Below, one piece after another: positions 48,401-60,255 of a stretch of 64,000 nucleotides of DNA (the stretch's first letter is position 1; each line of letters opens with the position of its first letter). The stretch lies in the NCBI GenBank assembly GCA_029207755.1, contig JARCOQ010000003.1, positions 1,364,001 through 1,428,000 of the forward strand, read 5' to 3'. Made by a program: the position numbers and the translations under genes. This DNA comes from Chamaea fasciata. Its lineage: Eukaryota > Chordata > Aves > Passeriformes > Sylviidae. The notes under the pieces are model-generated. The model worked only from the letters and a program-made list of their open reading frames with translations, searched no databases and was not told the origin of the DNA.

Positions 48401-51400
48401 CATTAGACTGAGTCTGCAGCATGTGTCTCTAGCATCAGTATCAGCCTGTTACTGGGCTGTAATTGACTTTTTGTGTCCTGTCTGAGCAGAGTTCTCCTCA
48501 AAACCCAAGATCTGAGGGGAAAAAAGTAATTTGTGCAGATGGTCTTCATAAAACAAAGACAGATTAAATCTGGAGCTGTCACAGAATTGCTCTTAGAGAT
48601 GCATCTGCTGCAAATAATTACCTCTCTTGAGCCCAGTAAGTTAATCAGTGTCTTCTGTTTGTGTCTGCAGTGAAAACAATTAAAAGCTCATTTCCTGGTT
48701 TTTAGGTAAACCTAGAGATTCTCTGACTTTTAGGGGTAATTAGATTTATTTTGATGTCTATCACAGTCCAAAGTGTTCCTGTTGGACAACTAGCTGTCTG
48801 TAATATCATTTACTTGTAGCCAGGATGTAATTTCTTTTCAGTCACTTTTTTTTTTTTTTCCTTGGGATGGTTCTTGCTAAAGAGCTCGAAATCCTTTTGT
48901 CTCCTCTCATGTAAATTGCATTTAAAAAGCTTAGGGCTCTTTGTACCATCATAAGAAACCTGTAATGTCTGTTTTGTTGACCATGAGTGGATTTAAACAA
49001 CTTTTCCTGTGCCTTCTTTTCCTCGTGGCTTGGCAGGAGCATGAATTGCTGAGCCAAATTGTTGGGGGAAAAAAAAAAGCTCCAAAAAAAAAACCCCAAG
49101 GTGTTTTAAACTCTGTAGTACGTGGTAGTGATGGTAGACTCCTAAAAAAGAAGAGACAAGAGCACACCCCACGATTAACCTTTTGTGCCTCCTTTGGGGG
49201 ATGGCTTCCCTTTGCTCTCTGTGCTCTGCTTGTGGCTTAGGTTTTGGCATTGGATCACAAGTGCTGGGTCACTAAAATCCACCTTTTGTCTCCACCTCTG
49301 TGTCAATCCCTTCATCTCTGAACCGTGGCAAGGCTGTGCTGCAGCAGCCTGGCCTCTCATTTTTTTTGTTCTAAAGAAAGAGTGACAGTGTCTGCAGGGA
49401 GGGCAGCAGACAGATATATTTGTTTTATTTTAATTCTCAGCGAGCCTTTGTTTTACCCTGATTCAATTGCTTACTCAAGGGCACCAATTTTTATTTTTTT
49501 TTGTGTGTGTGTGTGCCCTTTATGCATTAAACATTTTTCCAGCTCAGGGAGACATCAGATATATTTTCCATTGTCTTAAGAGTCACGACTAAACTTCAGC
49601 AGTGAATGTGGCCAAGGGGAAGTGGAAGAATGTGGGAGTGGGAAGTGGATTTGTCTGTAGAGTGGAGGGAATAAAAAACTCCTGTGCTATAAACATAGAG
49701 GTTTTAAAATCTCAAAGCGGAGAGATCTCCTGAACGTCCATTTGAATTTTCTGGCAGCTGTTCCTGACTTAGTTTAATTAATGGGAAATGCACCCAGACA
49801 CTTTCCTTTTCGTAATTTAATAATGTTCGAGTCCAAGTCACTTTTGAATATGAGCATTTTCTGGTACGCTCTTGTATGTGCAGCTGCACCTTTTTTAAGA
49901 GGCTCAGGTGTCTGTTCTGTGCAGAAATATCCTCTTGCAGAGGTGCTGAGCCTTTCAGATGGCTTGTGAGGAAATGGAAGAGATTAAGGTAGCAGCTTGT
50001 CAAGGTAGTGGAACACAAATTAACTGCTTGTGTCCTCACAGGTGATCTAAAAAAACCTCTGTTAAGTAGACTTTGAAGAAAAACCCGTAAGCTGAAAAGG
50101 TTCACTGAAGCCTTTCTTTCAGGATTCCATTTTATTTAGAAATAAACCTGATGTATTTGCTGCAGTCACAGAATCCAACCTGTTTGAATTGCCTGCTTTT
50201 TAGGCCTTTTAAAACATAATTCTTGAGCTGATCGTGAACTTCTTGAGATTTAAAAAAAAAGTTAAAAGAAAATTACCCCAAGGTGTGATCTGCTAAATTT
50301 TGTGGGCTGTCAAATCCCACCCACCAGCCAGTGTCAAAAAAGAACCAGGAGAGTCGAGCTTCTAGATATAGGAACTTTGATATCTCCAGTTTAGATACAG
50401 GAATTGCCCGGTGGTAAACTTTGCTTTTGATTTCAGAAATGGATTCTGCCTCCACTGTTAAGGATCTGTTTTATCTCATACACGTATTACACAGTATTAT
50501 CATTACATTTTACCCTTACACAATTTCATCACTGAGCAAAAATACCAATTTTCAGGCATTCATTATGTTAAATATTCGCCTTTTCCTCTGAGCAGGTGAA
50601 TGGCCATATTAATGTGATTAATACTATTAATTATGTTTGTATTAATATTTCTCAGGAGTGCTAATCAGTGTCACTAATTCAGTGACATTTTTGAATGTGG
50701 TTGCGCCTGTGTTCTCACCCAGATGACAGAAGAACAATGGGAATTGCCAGATGCCCCAATCACACTGGTTGCTTCACTTTTTTTTTTTTTTTTAAAAGAG
50801 CTGTGCAGTTTTGGGAGTCTGATCATAAATTCTGAACTTGCTGGTGTTTCCTCATATCTGCTTCTGCAGTCTCTCTAGCCCTTAGTGAGAGAACAAATTC
50901 TGAACAAACACAAGCATTATTCATCTCCCTGCTCTGTAAAAGTCAGACAAAGACTCCCACACCACCTTGACAAACAGTTGGAGAGTGGTTCTTTCCTATT
51001 TGTAAATGGTCAAACTATTTCTGCCTGCAAATATCAGATGGGTTAGGTTTTTAATAGTTTTCCTTCTTTCCCTACCTTGTGTGATTGTTTTTGAATGAAG
51101 TAGGTATTTTCAGTTAGGCAATCTTAGGGTGTCAGGTGGGTGAAAAATGTTTGATTTAATGAAGGAACAGTGAAGTTGCCCTAACTTGTTCTGGTTTATC
51201 TAACCTTTTACTCACCTTATTTTGCAGGAATGAATTAATTTTTGCGTTCCCAGGTATTTGGTTGCAGTAACTATCACTAACCACAGTTCGTCAGTAGTCG
51301 AAGGAGTTGCTAGACGAGCTCTGAGCAAGTGCTTCACACACAGCACCACGCTCTTCCCTGATGAAGTGTCCTCCTAGGAGGGGCATCCTGGTGCTGTGTG

Positions 51401-51772
51401 AGAATAATATGGGATGGACAGCAGGAGTTTTGTTTTATTTTGTTTGCTTTGTAAACAGGAGTTCGGCTCTCACTTGCCTTCATCCTTTACCCAGAGTCGT
51501 GTCTGCAATTAATTCGGGTGAAATGTTTGATTTGCGCCCAGATCTGCTCATGGCTAAGAAAAAAAGCAGGACTAATAGGCTGCAGAGCCAGGTAAAAGGG
51601 TGTAAACAAGGCTGCAGTGACTGAACCCTTTTGCTGTTTGCCCTTTTTTGCCAAGGTGGGAAATGTCTGCCTTGCCAAGCCTGCCTCGTGACTGCCTGAG
51701 AGGACAGAGTCAGAAGATGGGCATGGAGACTTGCCTGCTCAGTGGTTTTTTTTTCTTCTTTGTAGGGTTTGA

Positions 51773-51852
51773 AGTCATACTCCTTGTCAAGGGCCTTCCC
51801 CCTTCTGCTCTGTACTTAGGTTTACTCAGTCCCTTCAGAAGCACAGAGTATC
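51773..51852 (+). repeat. Intronic repeat unit A, copy 1
   Basis: This 80-base segment begins AGTCATACTCCTTGTCAAGG and ends CAGAAGCACAGAGTATC. It recurs at 52105-52185 with several substitutions and one single-base length change. It is directly followed by unit B. Confidence 0.9.
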
Positions 51853-52100
51853 AGAGGAAGTTGTGTTTAACAGAGTTTTCACTTTCCTCTGCCTTACTTG
51901 ACTCAGTTTTCTACCTCTTCTAATTTTTGCAGCATTTTCCCTTCCCCACAGCAGCTGTTTTACAATAAATCAGCTGTGGTACCCAGGCATCAACTCCACA
52001 TCAGGATTCAGGTGTCCAAGAGCAGGACTTCCCATGAAGATGAGTAACGACAGCACTACAGCTCATAACTCCTCCGTTCTCAGAAGTATTTCCAAGTTGT
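51853..52100 (+). repeat. Intronic repeat unit B, copy 1 (248 bp)
   Basis: This 248-base block recurs at 53733-53980 in the same orientation and with identical length. By hand alignment I count 11 mismatches, about 95.6% identity. It contains an acceptor-like pyrimidine tract ending TTTTTGCAG (AG at 51931-51932) and an AATAAA at 51964-51969. I do not recognise the family. Confidence 0.93.
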
Positions 52101-52104
52101 TCAA

Positions 52105-52185
52105 AGTCATACTCCTTGTCAAGGACTTTCTCCCTTCTGCTCTGTACTTCAGGTTCTCTCAGTCCATTCAGAAGCACAGAGTATC
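52105..52185 (+). repeat. Intronic repeat unit A, copy 2
   Basis: Second copy of unit A, starting four bases after the end of unit B copy 1, so the order is A-B-A. It is more diverged from copy 1 than the two B copies are from each other. After it the sequence is unique until B copy 2. Confidence 0.9.
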
Positions 52186-53732
52186 GCAGCCATGGCACCA
52201 CCTAGAAAAAGTTGGGTAGGCAAGTTGCAGCCCTGAGGATTCACTCCTAATATCCTTCTTAGCTTATAACCATTCCCAATTTCACTTTTCTGGTGCTTGG
52301 TTTATTAGCCACAGAGCAATTCCTGCAGAAAGCCGGTTGATTAAATGGCAGAACAATTCCGTTCAAAGCCCAATTTTCTCTCAAGCTACTGCTGATGGAA
52401 GAGATTTTCTGTGATTCCCTAAACAGCATGAGGATAATTAAGCAAAAGCCCTTGTGGTTCTCAAGCCTCCAGCATTTGTGAATAGTCTATAAATGTGCCC
52501 ATTGCTCTAGTCCAATTTCTGTCCATTACCTGATTTTTAGTAATACTGCAGCAAAACTAGATGGCTCTAATATTTATTCAATATATACCTTTAAAGTAGC
52601 AAGCCAAAATGTCACAGACTAGTGATGAGAAAATGTCTCCCAAGTTATTAAACTTGTATATCTTGTTTGCTTTTCATTGCAGACTGTGCAGCTCGAGTTT
52701 TCTGTCTTGAAAATTTCCTTGATGACTGTTTGATGGATCTGACACTGATTTTTTTCTCAGTGTCAGGCTATTTCATTTATTAGCCTGTGCAAAGCTGATA
52801 AGTGGAGATTGGTATCTTGCTTCCATTCTTATTTTTGAGTCTGGTTTTTTTTTTTCTTTTTAATCAATGTCTGGTGCACAGGCTCCCACTGGCCATGCAG
52901 AAGAAAGAAACCCCAAGCTGTGTGGCTGGAGAGCATGTGGGGCTGCTCTTTTCTGTACACCTCTGCACAGCCTGGTCAGTGCTCACAGCCACGTCAGGCC
53001 TGCAGGGAGACTGGGGAAATACCCCATTCTGCCTTCAGATTTTCCCCAGGATATCAGTAGTTTTCTTTGCCTTTGTGCCTGCCGTTTGCCTGTGCTTTTT
53101 GAGATTATTTGTTGGTTTTATTCTTGTATTCCTGCTTAAAGGAGAGTGAGCCTTTCTGTGTTTGTCTGAGGTGCAGCAGGTTTCCGGGAGCGTGACACAG
53201 ACAAGAACCATGGTTTCAAAACCATCTTCTTGCAGGTAAATTCAGGAAACCATCTCTGCAAATGTTCCTCTGTTGTTCCTTGTGAAAGATCAGTCCTGAC
53301 TGGAGCTAAAGACCTTTGGTCTGAAGAGGTACAGGCTGCACATATTCAGCTCTTTCAATCCCATCTAGAGGGAATCAGCCCATCTCTGAGCACTTCTTGC
53401 AGTATTCTGCTTCTGCCCTTGGATAAAAATGAAAGATCAGGATCTTAAAATCTGGTAACTGCAACCTACCCTCTTGTTCTTCTGCTGGAGAACCTGCAGT
53501 GATATGCTCCTGAAGAATTAGTGAAGTGAAAGCTTAGATGGCATTGTTTTCCACAGAGCTAAAATCTCTGTGTCTTCTCTTAAATTGGGTATGAGAGCAT
53601 CTGTGTGTCGAGCACTCCTGAAAATCAATGCACCAGTCTGAGATCTGGACCTAAGTTGGTACAAAGTTCAGCATATTCACACGAGTGCACCTAGGAGACA
53701 CACAAGTCTGTAGGTTGGAGGGGTCAAAATGG

Positions 53733-53980
53733 AGAGGAAGTTGTGTTTAACAGAGTTTTCACCTTCCTCTGCCTTACTTGACTCAGTTTTCTACTTCTTC
53801 TCATTTTTGCAGCATTTTCCCTTCCCCACAGCAGCTGTTTTACAATAAATCAGCTGTGGTACCCAGGCATCAACTCCACATCGGGATTCAGGTGTCCAAG
53901 AGCAGGACTTCCTATGAAGATGAGTAATGACAGCACTACAGCTCATAACTCTTCTGTTCTCAGAAATATTTACAGGTTGT
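53733..53980 (+). repeat. Intronic repeat unit B, copy 2 (248 bp)
   Basis: Direct repeat of 51853-52100 at an offset of exactly 1880 bases. The acceptor-like TTTTTGCAG (AG at 53811-53812) and the AATAAA (53844-53849) are conserved. No A unit flanks it on either side. Confidence 0.93.
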
Positions 53981-56900
53981 ATAATTTCACCTACAAGTCA
54001 AGAGGGATGCTTGAAAAGTACCTTGCTTTGCAGTATTTTCCTGGTCAAGAAACTGCATTTCTGCCTGCGATTCTCAAGTCGCTGATGTCCACAGGTGTGC
54101 AGGGCTGAAATGCCTGTGAGTCTCTGCAGGGTAACCTCTGTGTGTGTCTGTGTGTGTTCAGATTAATGAGTTGGGCTTTCAAGTTGCTGCAGTGGCAAGG
54201 GAAGGCAGAGTACACTGACCAACCTCTGACCCCATCTCCTTTTCCAAGTCCACACAATCTGTAAAGAAAGCAAATATTTCGCTGAATTTTATATAATACG
54301 TCAGTCTTCTAGTGTGTTCTTCTCATTAAAGAAACACTGTCATGGCAGGCTCTTCCCCTTGTATTTCAGCTGTATGAATAGCATCATTTCCTGTTTTTCC
54401 AGGCAAACTGTCATAAACATCACTCTCCAAGGAGATGCAGAAGGTGGAATGTTTGTAAACCGATGTTGGGGACTGGAGCAGTTTATCTCCAGTGAGAGCT
54501 GTCTGCTCATTCTTGCCAAAGGCATTAGCTCGAGATTATTGATCCTCTTGATTGCTGAAAACGTGTGACTGAATGAGAGACAAAGTATTTAGTCTATAAA
54601 GGAAGGATATTGCTCTGGGTTTTCTTTGCAATAATTGCAAGTAGAGTGATACTTCCTCAATAATACTTGTAATCTAGGGCTGTTTCCTGTCACTGCCAGT
54701 GGCCATTACTGAGTATTTCAGAATAAGTGGCAGTTTTCCTCTTTTTATGTCAGCCCCATCCTCAAAATGGTGTTTACAGAATTCAGTGTACTGCCTGTTG
54801 GGCCCCATTCTTGCCTCTCTTAAAGGGTTTGTTGAAGCCCTGAAAAATGGGATTTAATAACTCTCCCAGATTTTTTTTTGGGGAGGGGGGTTAGCCTGGT
54901 CTATGATCACTAATTCTCACCCAGATAGATTTTCAAGTCCACTTTTCATTTCAGCTCACAATTTCATCAGTTCTGAATGACCACATCAGCAAAATGTCTA
55001 AGAATTCAGTGTGTTTCCTTTGTGAGCCTTGCCAGAAGCAGGAAGGATTTCTCCCTGCTTGTCTTTCACCTTAGAACCATGAAGAATGTTGTCCTCAGAG
55101 CCTCTTCCTCTCTGGGAGAGGTGTCCTTGGGTGATTCAGGTTCCCAAGGGTCTCTCTCCGTTCTTGCCTGAAGAGGTGGGCGCAGCAAAATCCTTCTCTG
55201 AATTCTGGAGTTTCATCCCTCTTAGTAAAATAGGGTTTCCTTAGGAAATGCTTCTTGGGTCAGAAAGAGCTAACCCTGCAGAATCAGCTGGGGGAAAAAT
55301 GAGAATAGACAAGACTGGAACTGACAATTTCTAGGCTGGAAAAAAACCCTATAAACAGGAATAACTATCATTTGCTTCCTCTGTGCAATGTAACTAAAGT
55401 GAGAGAGCTGCTTCAGGCACCACAGAACACAGATTTCCTCCATAAAATTTTACGGATGTTAAACAGTGAAAATCAGGTTGGCAAGATTGTTTCTCACCTG
55501 TTTGAAGCTTTTATTCTGAAATAGGATGAGTTTAAAGACAAATATGATCTGAAGCTAAATTAGAGCCTTCTGTGTAAAAAGAAACCAATACTGCAAGTCA
55601 CAGAGTCAAAGAAGGAAAAAATCCCTCATTTTGCTAAAAAAGTCCTTCTACTCACAGGAAGAAAATCTGATTCAAATGGTGAGTCTTCCCTGTGGGCAGA
55701 GCAGTGCTGATAAGGGCCTTGGCATGGGTGGACACTTCTGGTTTTCACCAGCAGAGAAGGCAGAGGCTTGGCTTGGGGGTGCTGCTGTTGGATTCTGTCT
55801 GTCAGGGCTTGGAAACCCATGGAGATGTTTGGCTGTGGGTAAGGAGATGGTGCTGCTGTTCTTACAGTCACCTCCCTGTGCTCTCCTAATGCCTAATTAG
55901 CAGCTGAGCAATTAGCTCCAGAAGCCTTGGCAGAGGTTCCTCTGGGAGATCGGTGCCTTTACACAGACACGGTGAGTCAGGCTGCCTTCCCAAGGCTTTG
56001 TGTATAACAGGAAAGCAGCAGATAATTGCGGCTTAATAAAGCCCCTGGATGCCCTCATCTTCTGGATAATAACTTCAATCGACGGTTGATATTTTCAGCT
56101 ATGTAAATTTTTTTTTATAAAAATCATTATTTATGTTTCAAAGAAGGTTTCCCCTAAATAATAGAATCTTTAACCTTAGATCTTAAGCAGTGTTTGAGAC
56201 AAATAGGATGCTTAAGGTTTCTTCCTGCCTCCAGAACCGCATCAATTAAACCACTCTGAGCATACCTATTTGAAGAGTTCTTGAATTTGCTGTTTGTATT
56301 TTCAGAATGATTAGGAGCTCCAAGGGAAGGAGTTACCTGGTGAAAATAAAACCTCAGCGTTACGTTGGTGCCCGTCCCTTCCGAGACACCTGCGATCTTT
56401 GCAATGGCAGCGGTCCCTGTGTGCTGCTGCACTTAGAGCAGCTGCTCACAGCCAGTTCACATCCCAAGCCCGCTGCCCTGGGGCCTGGCTGAGGATGTAT
56501 CATCACCCTCAGGCTCTTGGGACACAGCTCTAAATGATGCTGGTTTATGTTCTCCTCCTCCTTCTTCTGCCCATCCCTGCTGCCCTGGCCTGTGGGGCCT
56601 GGTTGCTTGGAGACAGCTCTGTGAGGTGGCAGTGGTGTTTATCTCTTGGCCTTCAGCAGATAAGGAGTGTTAATTTGTAGTTCATATTGTAGCTGATTTT
56701 CTCCGTGGTTTATTAAACCCAGGGTGTGTTTAAGCTGTGTGTGTGTTCTCTGGGAGCTTTCGTTGAGCTGAGGTTCCCAGCTGAATTAAAAGCTGGGCTC
56801 AGCAGGCGTCGGATGTGAGCAGGGCAGGGTTTAATACCAGGGTGACATTTGGAGCAGTGTCTGGGGGAATGCTCCGTGCCTGCCTGCTGCCTTTCAAGAG

Positions 56901-58251
56901 CACTTTACCATTTGCCAGCCTTTTTATTTTTCTTGAATTTCAGATTCCTGAGGGGGTTAGGCTGAAAGGGAAGAGTTTTGCTGCTTCCCTAAAATAACTG
57001 CTTACGTCTTAGTCCACGCAAATTGAATCCCCCCACCACCAACAACTTTTCACACCACAAATGTGCAGCAGAAAGAAGAAAGAAAGCAGTGCCTGACTCA
57101 GTACTGGGCCATATCCAGTGCTATTCCTCTGTCACTGTCTCCCTTTTCTGCTCCAATCCCCAAATTCCTCCCTTTATGGCCGCCTTTTGCCCACCCTCGC
57201 TTTCTGCAGGTCTCCTGTCAGAGCAGAGGGCAGTAGCAGAGCTCTTGGCCGGCACTCAGCACTCAGAGACAGCCACATGTGCCCCTCCTGTGGGCTGGGG
57301 GATGAAGAATCCAGCTGGTTTTGTCATGTGTAAATTGGAGTCTCACAGATCCCATCCTGTGAGCTGCAGATGACAACAGGAGAATGCTGGGTTTTGTGGC
57401 GCCAGGGAGACAGCAAAGTAGCCAGGCTTATTATATTCTTATTTTCACTTTCAGTTCACAGTTTAAATACCCACAAGGAACAGATTTGCTTTGCTCATAA
57501 CGGTCTTTTTGAATGATAATGTCATTGGAAATTTCATTTTGCTTCGGCCCAAGAAGACAACAGCTGTTTTCTGCAAGGCAGAGAAATTGTAATCTCTACA
57601 ATGATTCAATCCTGTGCACCAAAGGCTTTAGGGTCTGTCATTTACTCAGTGTGATAAGTGTTTGTGCAGTATTTAGCAGATTGATGCCTATTTTCTTCCT
57701 ACTTGTCTTTTTGGTGCTTTTCCAATTTAAATACGGTCGTAAAAATCCTACAATGGAAATGTATTTCAGCTCATGTAAAGGAATATGATCAGCAGTTCAC
57801 ACGTGGGTTTTTAACTGTTGTAATCAGAGGAAATGTTCTTAATGCAAGCAAGGGCGATAGAATTTGATCCTCAAATGTCCAGATTTGCAATTTCTGAGTA
57901 TTCAGGTGTGTGATTCCTGGCAGGCTAAAGTGCTTTGTGAGATTGGGGTAGAAAGAGCTCCTGCCAAATTCTCCTAACATTTCTTCTTTCTTCCCTGAGC
58001 AGAGAGGAGTTGCATTCCCATGATAATACATGCACTCCCACTGGAAAGCAGCCAGGTGGAAAGAAAAAACCCCAAAATATGTTTTTCTAAGTGTCTCAAG
58101 TGCTCAGTACATGTAGGGAGTTCAGCTGCGACATGGGAGCAGTTCTCACCTCCTGTGCACAGGGATGCATCCCTGAACTCGTGTGAATTGGCACAGCTTT
58201 GGTGTCAGCTGGGAGCTCTGCTTTATCCAACTAGTATCACCTCTCCTCGAG

Positions 58252-58473
58252 CTTTCCCAGGCCGTGTGGATATGTCTGGTGGAGAAGGAAGATGGGAATT
58301 GCTCCTTGGGCTTTCCCGGGCCATGGGGACATGTCTGGTGGAAAAGGAAGATGGGAGTTGCTCCTTGGGCTTTCCCAGGCCATGGGGACATGTCTGGTGG
58401 AGAAGGAAGATGGGAATTGCTCCTTGGGCTTTCCCAGGCCATGGGGACATGTCTGGTGGAGAAGCAGGAAGGG
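58252..58473. repeat. 59-bp minisatellite, about 3.8 copies
   Basis: Units start with CTTTCCCAGGCC or a variant at 58252, 58311, 58370 and 58429, giving a period of exactly 59. Each contains ATGTCTGGTGGAGAAGGAAG and GCTCCTTGGG. Copies differ by only a few substitutions. The period is not a multiple of three and no stops occur in several frames, which yields overlapping spurious open frames on both strands. Confidence 0.96.
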
Positions 58474-59639
58474 ATTTTCTAAGAGCAGGGTGAGGGCTGC
58501 AGCAGCTCTCGGGGATGACGTCTGTGTTTGCTTGTTGTAGCACTTCATGGCAAGCACAGCCCCTTCCCTGGAGTTAGTTGCAGTCACCCCAGGTAGATCC
58601 TGACAGGCTGGTGAGATGAAGAGAAATAATGCAATCTGTGAGAGCTTCACTGTGCTCGAACACAGTTGTGGAGACGCTCAAACAGCTGCGTTTTCTCTAA
58701 GTGCAAATAATAATAATATTGCTGCGTTGTTGCCTCACTGGAAGTGGCCCAGCTTCAAAGCAGGGTTTGGTTATGTGCTTCAGGCAGTAGGGTTATGTGC
58801 TTGGACCAGATGGAGCTTTTAAATTTTCATCAGCAGGTTTATAAACACAGGAATATCCTTTTATCTGTGCCCAGCTCTTTTACTAATTAGCTGCAAATGC
58901 TGAACTTCAATTAGCATGGAGCGGAGGAACAGATGAAATAATAAACATCCTTACTCATGATTATCCATCATGTGAGAATGAAATAGACGTTAATAATTGT
59001 TTCAGTTATTTAGGGCTTTTCTATTGGTGCTTTTTTTTTCCCCCTTTAATACTCAGTAGTATAAATGAGTGAAAATAGCTAAAAACACTGAGCCAGATTG
59101 TCTGGTGACGAAATTTTTTGCAGGCAAAGAGTGAGAGTTTTCAGCCTTGCTGATCTTTACCTTGACTCCTGTAGGTGTTGGGCCAAGCCAACACAAGGAT
59201 GTGTGACAGCTGTGGAGGGACTTTACAAAGGCATTTACAAAACTACATTTTCCTGCTGCTGAGAGGTGGCCAGAGAAGGTCTAGGCTTTGAAGCAACACT
59301 GCTGTGTGTGATGACAGAAAAATCCCAGCTTTTTCTGAGGGGTGCAGGTGCAAGGAGAGACAAAGGGATTGGTGAGTTGAATGCTGCCTTTGCCTTTAGC
59401 AGCACGTTGGGTGCCCTACAACGTGTGCTCTGTGTGTGCTCCAGCTGAGAAGCTCTTCCTGGAGCCTGCAGGCATCCAGCTGCTCTGCTTGTTCCCTATG
59501 GTTCATGAATCATTCAGGAGATTTGCACCTTTCAGTAGAGGGCATCGAGGGAGGATCTCTACCTTAACTGGTAACTTCTAGGCAGGAAAAGGTCTGAGTG
59601 TATTTTCAAGCATCAGTCTTGGCACACAGTTGGGAACCT

Positions 59640-59790
59640 TAAAAGAGTGGACCTTAAAGACCACGTAGTCCCAACCCCGTGCCACGGACAGGGACACCTC
59701 CCCTAGATCAGGGTGCTCAGGGCCTTATCCAGCCTGGCTTTGAGCACTCCCAGGGCTGGGGCATCCAACCCTGTTGGCTGTCTTGCCTTA
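59640..59790 (-). mobile_element. CR1 LINE 3' end fragment
   Basis: The plus strand shows the complement of a CR1 3' end: GGACCTTAAAGACCACGTAG, TCCCAACCCCGTGCCACGGA, CAGGGACACCTCCC, TAGATCAGGGTGCTCAGGGC, ATCCAGCCTGGCTTTGAGCA, CTCCCAGGGCTGGGGCATCC. The copy stops at about 59790, so only the last 150 bases of the element are present. Confidence 0.88.
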
Positions 59791-60027
59791 AAAAAAGCTT
59801 TGCTGGAAAAGTAATCCACTAAGAGGATAGGGCCTGCTGTTGGGAAATGGAGATGCATGAATCCAAACCAGTCACTGAGAGAGAGAGCTGTTCTCACAAA
59901 AATAATAATGGAATATGTTCTGAGTAATCAAACCCCAGAACACACCCCTGAGACGCTCACTGTCTATCTTCGGTGGCTGGTGCTTCAGCATAAGGATGTC
60001 AGCTGTGTGGGCCACACTGACCTTGGA

Positions 60028-60255
60028 ATGGAATGCAGTAGGATCTCTGAAGTTGGAGAAGACTTTAAAATCCTTGAGTCCAACCGTAAACCTCACGCTG
60101 CCAAGTCCACCACTGAACCACGTTCCCAAGTGCCACATCTTTGTGTTGTTTAAACACCTCCAGAGATGGTGACTCAACCACTTCCCTGGGCAGCTTGTTC
60201 CAGTGCTTGACAACCCTTTCTGTGAAGAAATCTCTCCTAATATCCAAACTGAGGT
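60028..60255 (-). mobile_element. CR1 LINE 3' end fragment with C-terminal ORF2 remnant
   Basis: The plus-strand complement carries GAAGTTGGAGAAGACTTTAA, GAGTCCAACC, CCAAGTGCCACATC, AAACACCTCCAGAGATGGTG, ACTCAACCACTTCCCTGGGC, GTTCCAGTGCTTGACAACCC and GTGAAGAAATCTCTCCTAAT. The minus strand still encodes the typical end of CR1 ORF2 ([20 protein letters not shown] followed by [10 protein letters not shown]). It is a truncated, inactive copy. Confidence 0.9.

Noticed and set aside
58020..58650. Repetitive open frames with MSGGEGRWELLLGL-type units on both strands
   Set aside because: Produced by the 59-bp minisatellite. Frames rotate from unit to unit and both strands are open, so this is a repeat artefact.
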